Shown piece by piece: positions 58,881 through 64,000 of a DNA stretch of 64,000 nt (positions are counted from its first letter, which is position 1; every line of letters begins with the position of its first letter). Both the position numbers and the translations under genes were made by a program. Location: contig LLEY01000002.1 in assembly GCA_001414485.1 (NCBI GenBank), forward strand, positions 558,001-622,000, written 5' to 3'. The DNA is from Calycina herbarum. Lineage: Eukaryota; Ascomycota; Leotiomycetes; Helotiales; Pezizellaceae. The notes beneath the pieces were generated by a model. The model saw nothing but the letters and a program-made list of their open reading frames with translations, ran no database searches and was not told the DNA's origin.

Positions 58881-60900
58881 GTATTTGCTTTTTTGATGTA
58901 ATGACAGCACTTATTTGTCTATATTAAGGTTTTAATCAATGTGGGTGGCATATGGAAGGGTTTGTGGGGCTATGGTGGGGCTTGGCTTAAATAGTGTGTT
59001 TTATGTTGGGTGAGGTGTGGGCTGGATGATATTTTTACGTGAAATATTTGATGCTACCATTGAGCTCATTGTCTTGTTATCTAACTATTTTAGAACAACG
59101 AACCCAATTATCCAACTTTGGTTGAGACAATGAGAATGGTTGTGTGATTCAGGTTGAAACAACGAGATTAGAGATTCTCATTACTTGCGCAGAGACAATA
59201 GATAGCCAGAAAAGCAGAGCTTTCGTTGTTCAAATTTAGTAGTCAAAGTAGGTAATATTCTTCTAGACAGATGCAAAACAAGAAAATTTACAAGTTCAAT
59301 AAAATCTGGAGAAATCAGAGAAAACTAAATGCGTGACTGCAAAAAACCTCTCCTTTCCCCACACTGAATCCTTTGAAACTTACCCCCTTCGATATCATCC
59401 ATCCCGTCTCTCTAGCTTTAAATTCTTTCCGAACATACAATTCTAAATTTACGCTTCCAAGGAGAATGTTAGAAATGATAGCTTGAAGGATGCGCCTAGC
59501 AAACTGCGGTTTGTTGATCTAATTATTCTTGGATAGATTACATTGTTTTTACGGGCTAGCCAGTAAAATTCCAGCGTTCGCGAGTTGTTGTCACCTGCCA
59601 AGTGTTAGCACTCTAACCTAATCTAGACTGAATCACAACGAAAAAGGCCTGCCAAGGATCTATCAAAACCCGGCATTTTCGTCTTTATGTTTGCTATTCA
59701 ATTCTTGCTCTTTCCACCCCCATTTTTTCTTTTTCCCCGCCGAATTATAGTGCGTTATTGAAGGAAGTTTGTTTCTCAAATCTAAAGATAATCCAACTCC
59801 AGCCCACGAATTTCATATTTCCACGCCACTAGAACGTGTTTTGATGTAATTGTTTATTACTATCCCCCCCCCCTTAACTGTCTGTCATGTGCAAGGGTAG
59901 TTTGGCTGTGAAAATGTCTGTGCGTCTACAGACAGTTAAGGGGGGGGATAGTGGGGGGCTGAGATTTTTTGATTGTTAGGTGCTGCAGTCTTGGCGAGAG
60001 AAATAACAGGTTTCTGGTATCTGGACACTGAAGTTGTGGGGAGATTTTTCCAAGAAGGATGCGCAGTTCTAAGATCAAAAACGATAAACGTTTGCCGCAG
60101 TTGGGAATTATACGGGCTAGCCATTGGAATTCCAGGCTTCAACTTCAATGATAAGTCATCTGACATGCCCCCCTTGTCAAGCATCATCACTCTAACCCCA
60201 AGTAAGTTTCGTCGATGCAAGCCACCTGTAAGACCGAAGGATTCCAACTAATTGTTTGTTGATCTCAAACATACTTCTACGATGGAAATCATAAGGCTGA
60301 GTACCATATTGCCGGGGTCGAGTGGTGATGATCCTCTGAAAGGTCAGGGTTTATGAGCACCACGAGGTAATTAAAATTACCCAATTCAGCGCAACCGAAA
60401 GGATCTGCAGAGGCACTAAAAAGTAAGGTTATCTGATGCCTATCCTTAGCATCTTCTCCACATAGCCTCGAAGGAGAAGACTATATCGTAAAGCGTTGAA
60501 TCCAACCAATCACCTCCCTTGTTTCAATTTTCTTGACTTGGATATCGTTAAAATTTTCTCTAGTAGCGCCAGGTTGATCCCAATTTTGAGCCCACGATGG
60601 ATATGCTACGCCACCTGTTAGGATTCAAAGGTACGAGATTAGGTAATGGCAAGTTCTTGGTCTTGAACATGGTCTACCTGCATCGTCACGATGGTGAAGA
60701 CGGGACTGAATACTTAAAGGACCATCATCCTGCCTGGAATTACAATCTTCATCTCATTATCTCATCAGTTCTTCATCTCATCTTCTCATTATCACGATCT
60801 TTTATTTCCTACTGCTTATTTCCTCGTTTCCTTTGCAGGTTTCTTTGAGTTTAGCATATTATATTTCCAACTTCTTGATTAAGAATCCGTCTCAACAATC
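58881..60900. other. Intergenic with one inverted-repeat element
   Basis: No gene is supported. It holds the short element at 59859-59952 and two related segments (around 59545 and 60110) that share GGGCTAGCCA...ATTCCAG and CACTCTAACC. A 92-codon frame at 59973-60251 is in the second of these. The last 100 bases are the leader of the secreted-protein gene. Confidence 0.45.
59859..59952. repeat. Short inverted-repeat element, copy B (MITE-like)
   Basis: A 94-bp unit with near-perfect 25-27-bp terminal inverted repeats. The left arm 59859-59885 is ACTAT, a C-tract, then TTAACTGTCTGT; the right arm 59928-59952 is the reverse complement and differs only in the number of Cs (10 versus 8). The centre matches copy A at 2711-2783. 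No coding potential. Confidence 0.75.
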
Positions 60901-61956
60901 ATGCATTATACCATTCCATCCATTATTGCTCTCGCCTCCCTGGCCACCGCAGCACCAGCACCAGCCGATCCCTGGAAGGGTGTGATCGATCCATGGGGAC
61001 AATATGGGAGCAAACCCGAAAACACGAAGCGAGCCAATATCGAGATCTTGGACGATAGCACTACCAATTCGACCACTATGCGCATTGCCGGCACCGAGTT
61101 TTCCCCAGAAGAACTCATCAATCTCGCTAAACGCGCCACAATTAAGAGCTTCACAGGCAAAATCCCAGGTTGCGGTTCGGGAGACGACCCCAGCAACAAA
61201 GACAACCCGAAACCCTCCTGGCCTGTCAACCATGGCGTCAAGATCCCCAAGGATGGAGATGACGATGCATGCACTCATGGCTCCGGTGGAAACCACTGTT
61301 GGAACGAGTACTATCTGGTCGAAGCTGCTGTCGAATACTTCTCTTGGCTACCAGCTGGCTCTGCTGTCCACTGTCCCACAGACCCGAAGGGCTCTTGTGG
61401 TATCGATGTGGCCAGCTTAGCGCAGTCCTGTACGACCACTGGTACCACTACGACCAAAGGAACCGACTGGAAGATTATCGATGCCTCGGCAGCAGTTAGT
61501 ATTGGTTTCAGTGGGGAATCAAAGAACAGCTTCGACCTCTCAGCTGGGATGGCGGTAACAAAAACATGGGCGACTACAAACCACGACCTCACCAACACTT
61601 GCCGTTCAGATACCTCAACGGCCCGCTGCAACTGGGGAGGAGGAAGTGGTTGCCATCAAGTCTGGTATGCAGATCGTGTTCTCCGCGTTTGGGGACAAGC
61701 CCAGAGAGTGTGCAACAAGTGCTCTGGCGACGGCGTTCAGCAGAACACCGGTGACGGAAATGTTTGCGTCCGTGGCCAGAAGGAGTTTGATCTTCGTCTG
61801 CCCATCAACAAACTTGTTTACTGTGATGGCGCTTGTAACGACAACAACCCCGGTCTCGTTCAACCACCAAATGGAGACAGGGCCCCATACATCGCCCCAA
61901 ACAACTGGGATCTTTTGGTTATTGGCAAAAACAACCCACAAAACAGTGGCTCATGA
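60901..61956 (+). CDS. Secreted cysteine-rich prepro-protein (351 aa)
   Basis: A single-exon 351-residue protein with a signal peptide (MHYTIPSIIALASLATA), then an acidic/polar propeptide with two dibasic KR sites at residues 43-44 and 77-78 that would suit Kex2 processing. The mature part from about residue 79 has fourteen cysteines (for example PGCGSG, DACTH, NHCWNE, GSCGID, TCRSD, RCNWGG, GCHQVWYADR, RVCNKC, VYCDGACND), enough for seven disulfides. A middle stretch (SIGFSGESKNSFDLSAGM) alternates polar and hydrophobic residues like beta strands. I recognise no family. The promoter side has a long CA/TC-rich leader. Function is unknown; an extracellular role is the only safe inference. Confidence 0.8.
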   Translation: MHYTIPSIIALASLATAAPAPADPWKGVIDPWGQYGSKPENTKRANIEILDDSTTNSTTMRIAGTEFSPEELINLAKRATIKSFTGKIPGCGSGDDPSNKDNPKPSWPVNHGVKIPKDGDDDACTHGSGGNHCWNEYYLVEAAVEYFSWLPAGSAVHCPTDPKGSCGIDVASLAQSCTTTGTTTTKGTDWKIIDASAAVSIGFSGESKNSFDLSAGMAVTKTWATTNHDLTNTCRSDTSTARCNWGGGSGCHQVWYADRVLRVWGQAQRVCNKCSGDGVQQNTGDGNVCVRGQKEFDLRLPINKLVYCDGACNDNNPGLVQPPNGDRAPYIAPNNWDLLVIGKNNPQNSGS

Positions 61957-64000
61957 AGAGGATAGCCTCGATTGGGATTGGTCTACATTCGGTTTTAGGA
62001 TATTAGCTTTTAGTGTGTGTTGAGTTTCCTCTTTACATATGTTTCTTCTTTTTTTCTCCAGCATCAGCATCAGCATTAGAAAAGGGGGATTTTGGGATGA
62101 CTTTGGGTTTGGGCTTTCACTTCTTCTATATACAAGTATTTGTATATACATCAATATCTTTGTAGGTATTTTTAGCCTTCAATATTAGCTTTGTTTTTAT
62201 ATCCACGTCTTCTTGATTGCCTTTAGTTAAGTAAAAGGTTAAGTCTCGCTTAGAGGGGATCTCGGTATATAAAAGGTTTCAGTTCCATTAATTTGTTTTC
62301 CTCTGACTTGTGACTACTATATTCTTGTTCCAAAAAAGGATATCTATTGAATATACATTTGGAAGCCACATGGATTGGACAAGAGAAGCTGTACTGACCA
62401 CCATGTATTACGTTGTTTCAAAGACCCCACCTTGAGTATATACTCAGCAGGCTTCCCTTTCCGGCATGGAAGGGATGCTATGGTGGTATTGTAGATTCGC
62501 TCACTTCAGGATAGTTGAGTTATAGAAGAAAATAAATGTCGTTTGAGTTTGAGGGTTGGTAAATTAATTGTTAATTGATAGTATAAGCGTCAAGTTAATA
62601 TAAGCGAGAGAGTCGCGGGGCCCGTTATTTAAGTTGAAAGAGTCCGATAAAGAAGAAAAACCTCATTCGACCTTGATTCTGTTACTGATATCGTTGTCCA
62701 AATTCCAATAAATCGCCGACTGCATATTAAGCAAACTTTGCTTCGTAATTTAAGAGTAGATCCTAGGTATAGTCTAAATTTATTCCTCGCAGTTGCAATT
62801 CCTGCAACGGCATTATCGTCCTCGTGCTATACAACAGGTAGATTGTATTATTGCAGAGCATCGCGATAGTAATCTTTGATCAAGAGAAGGGCTTCAATTA
62901 GGTGGTAAAAGAGAAATAATAGCAAACAATTAAGAAGTCTCATAATAAGAGCGTACCTACGCGGGCAAGTTAAGCGAGAAAGCAAGCATATTCCCCTTCC
63001 TCCAACCTGTCCCTCGGACTTCTTTTCTATTTTGATGCTTCCGAAGAAGAATCAAAGTACGCAAGGATAATAGCAAGTAAAGAAGAAGGAATAGCAGGAG
63101 TAAGTAGAAGCTGGGATGTGAGAAGAGTACGGATTTTAGACCAGATAGCTGGATAGTAGTAAGAGTAGTCTTTTGGTATCTGAATTAGAGTATGTAAGAA
63201 TTCTTGAAGATCATTTACTGCAAATGGTGTTTCCTACCTGATAGGCAGCTGTGATATCATATGATGCTCCCAGGTTTGTTTCTCGGGCTGACTACGTACA
63301 TGATTGTCTAACAAACCAAACTGGAAAAGAAACAAACACGATTCCAGGCACCCGTTCCAACGTTCCGTACCAAAGATACGAAAGCCCTCGCACTTGGTAA
63401 GATCTATGTCAAGTATGTACAGAAGAAAAGTAACATCTACTAAGTTCACCTTACCGATTTGAGAAAAATCCCGCCCATCCCCTCCAACTCTATTCCTGCG
63501 AATCGCGATCGACCACAAAATCCCTTACACGGCGATCCAGAGCCTTCACCACGAGAGCCTCCTCACAACAAACGCGTAGACTTTGCCTAGAAATCTTTCG
63601 ACGGAACGCTGTCCCCGTAACCGTCTCTTTCCCAAACTTCCTCCGCTGGCATACTTCCAACGAGCACTCTACGCCTGGCACAACTGCGCGAAATACAAAC
63701 TCGCCCTTTCCTATCTCCTAAGATGTATCGCCAGCCATCGTAATCCCGCTCCCACCGATAAAAGTCGATGCGAGAAAATAGATGGATGGTGTGCGGATAA
63801 AGAACGAGAATTCAGAAGCAAATACAATAGCGAACAAGAAGTCATAGCCAAGTTGCAAAGTAAGTAGGTAGATTTTACAACCTAGTTAGGTTGGTTGCGG
63901 TCAAGTCGTTTGGTTTTAGGTGAATATTCTTCTTTTTGAGGTGGCGGGTGTGAATCGGAGAACGAAATCAGGTTCATAATATCCCCAGTATGAACGGAAT
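61957..64000. other. Right-edge region with decayed DNA
   Basis: Downstream of the secreted-protein gene is AT-rich DNA without a supportable gene. At about 63600-63860 a + frame (YFQRALYAWHNCAKYKLALS; CEKIDGWCADKEREFRSKY) ends just before a GTAAGT donor-like site and may be an exon of a gene running off the window or a relic, but no ATG or upstream splice partner could be fixed. From 62600 to 62950 are short peptide-like fragments that could be an old transposase; I cannot assign them. Confidence 0.3.

Noticed and set aside
58703..58927. 74-codon + frame around 58.8 kb
   Set aside because: It is the antisense of the tRNA-Pro gene; RDRTGDLTQRW is a typical mistranslation of a tRNA.

Overview
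The window looks like nuclear DNA of a filamentous ascomycete (Pezizomycotina). The evidence is short GT-AG introns of about 45-155 bp (mostly 50-60) with CTAAC/CTGAC-like branch sites, a fungal Zn2Cys6 regulator, a DASH-complex subunit, a fungal STAND-type N-terminal domain protein, and C-to-T style decay of non-genic DNA. Protein flavour (HBS1, cytochrome b5, Mam3-like, Git3-like GPCR) suggests a Leotiomycete of the Sclerotinia/Botrytis kind. That placement is inference only.

Layout. 0.7-6.1 kb: a seven-TM Git3/cAMP-receptor-like GPCR (-) and an ABCG half-transporter (+). 6.4-7.3 kb: a dead 3'-5' exonuclease-like gene. 8.7-13.4 kb: Zn2Cys6 factor (+), DASH subunit Dad3 (+), mitochondrial ribosomal protein uS5m (-). 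14.3-22.6 kb: a small one-TM protein (+), a DHA2 drug/H+ antiporter (-), a RING protein (-), cytochrome b5 (-) and F-actin capping protein alpha (-). 23.8-28.2 kb: branched-chain ketoacid dehydrogenase E1 beta (-) and a membrane-anchored GH5 exo-1,3-beta-glucanase (+). 28.2-35.5 kb is a gene-poor tract with diverged repeats, an inverted repeat, a ~60 bp minisatellite and perhaps one small gene. 35.5-48.8 kb: PuuE-like polysaccharide deacetylase (+), SDR (-), a multi-TM protein (-), Mam3/CNNM protein (+), Ataxin-10/Ctr86-family protein (+). 49.8-50.1 kb: a 92-residue secreted cysteine-containing protein (-) found by reading across an intron. 51.2-51.7 kb: a copia-type LTR relic. 51.9-56.9 kb: a fungal N-terminal/ubiquitin-like/zinc-finger protein (-) and HBS1 (+). 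57.6-58.1 kb: a non-autonomous hAT-like element with a perfect 8-bp target duplication. 58.8 kb: an intron-containing tRNA-Pro(TGG). 60.9-62.0 kb: a large secreted prepro-protein. The last 2 kb is degenerate DNA with a possible partial exon.

The genes are mostly unrelated housekeeping and membrane functions with no biosynthetic cluster or operon-like system. Exon borders were assigned by hand from splice signals, reading phase and protein similarity; total coding lengths divide by three in each reported model. The items most likely to be new are the two secreted proteins, the short C-tract inverted-repeat element present in two copies, the hAT-like element, and the minisatellite. I did not find a convincing undescribed multi-gene system.
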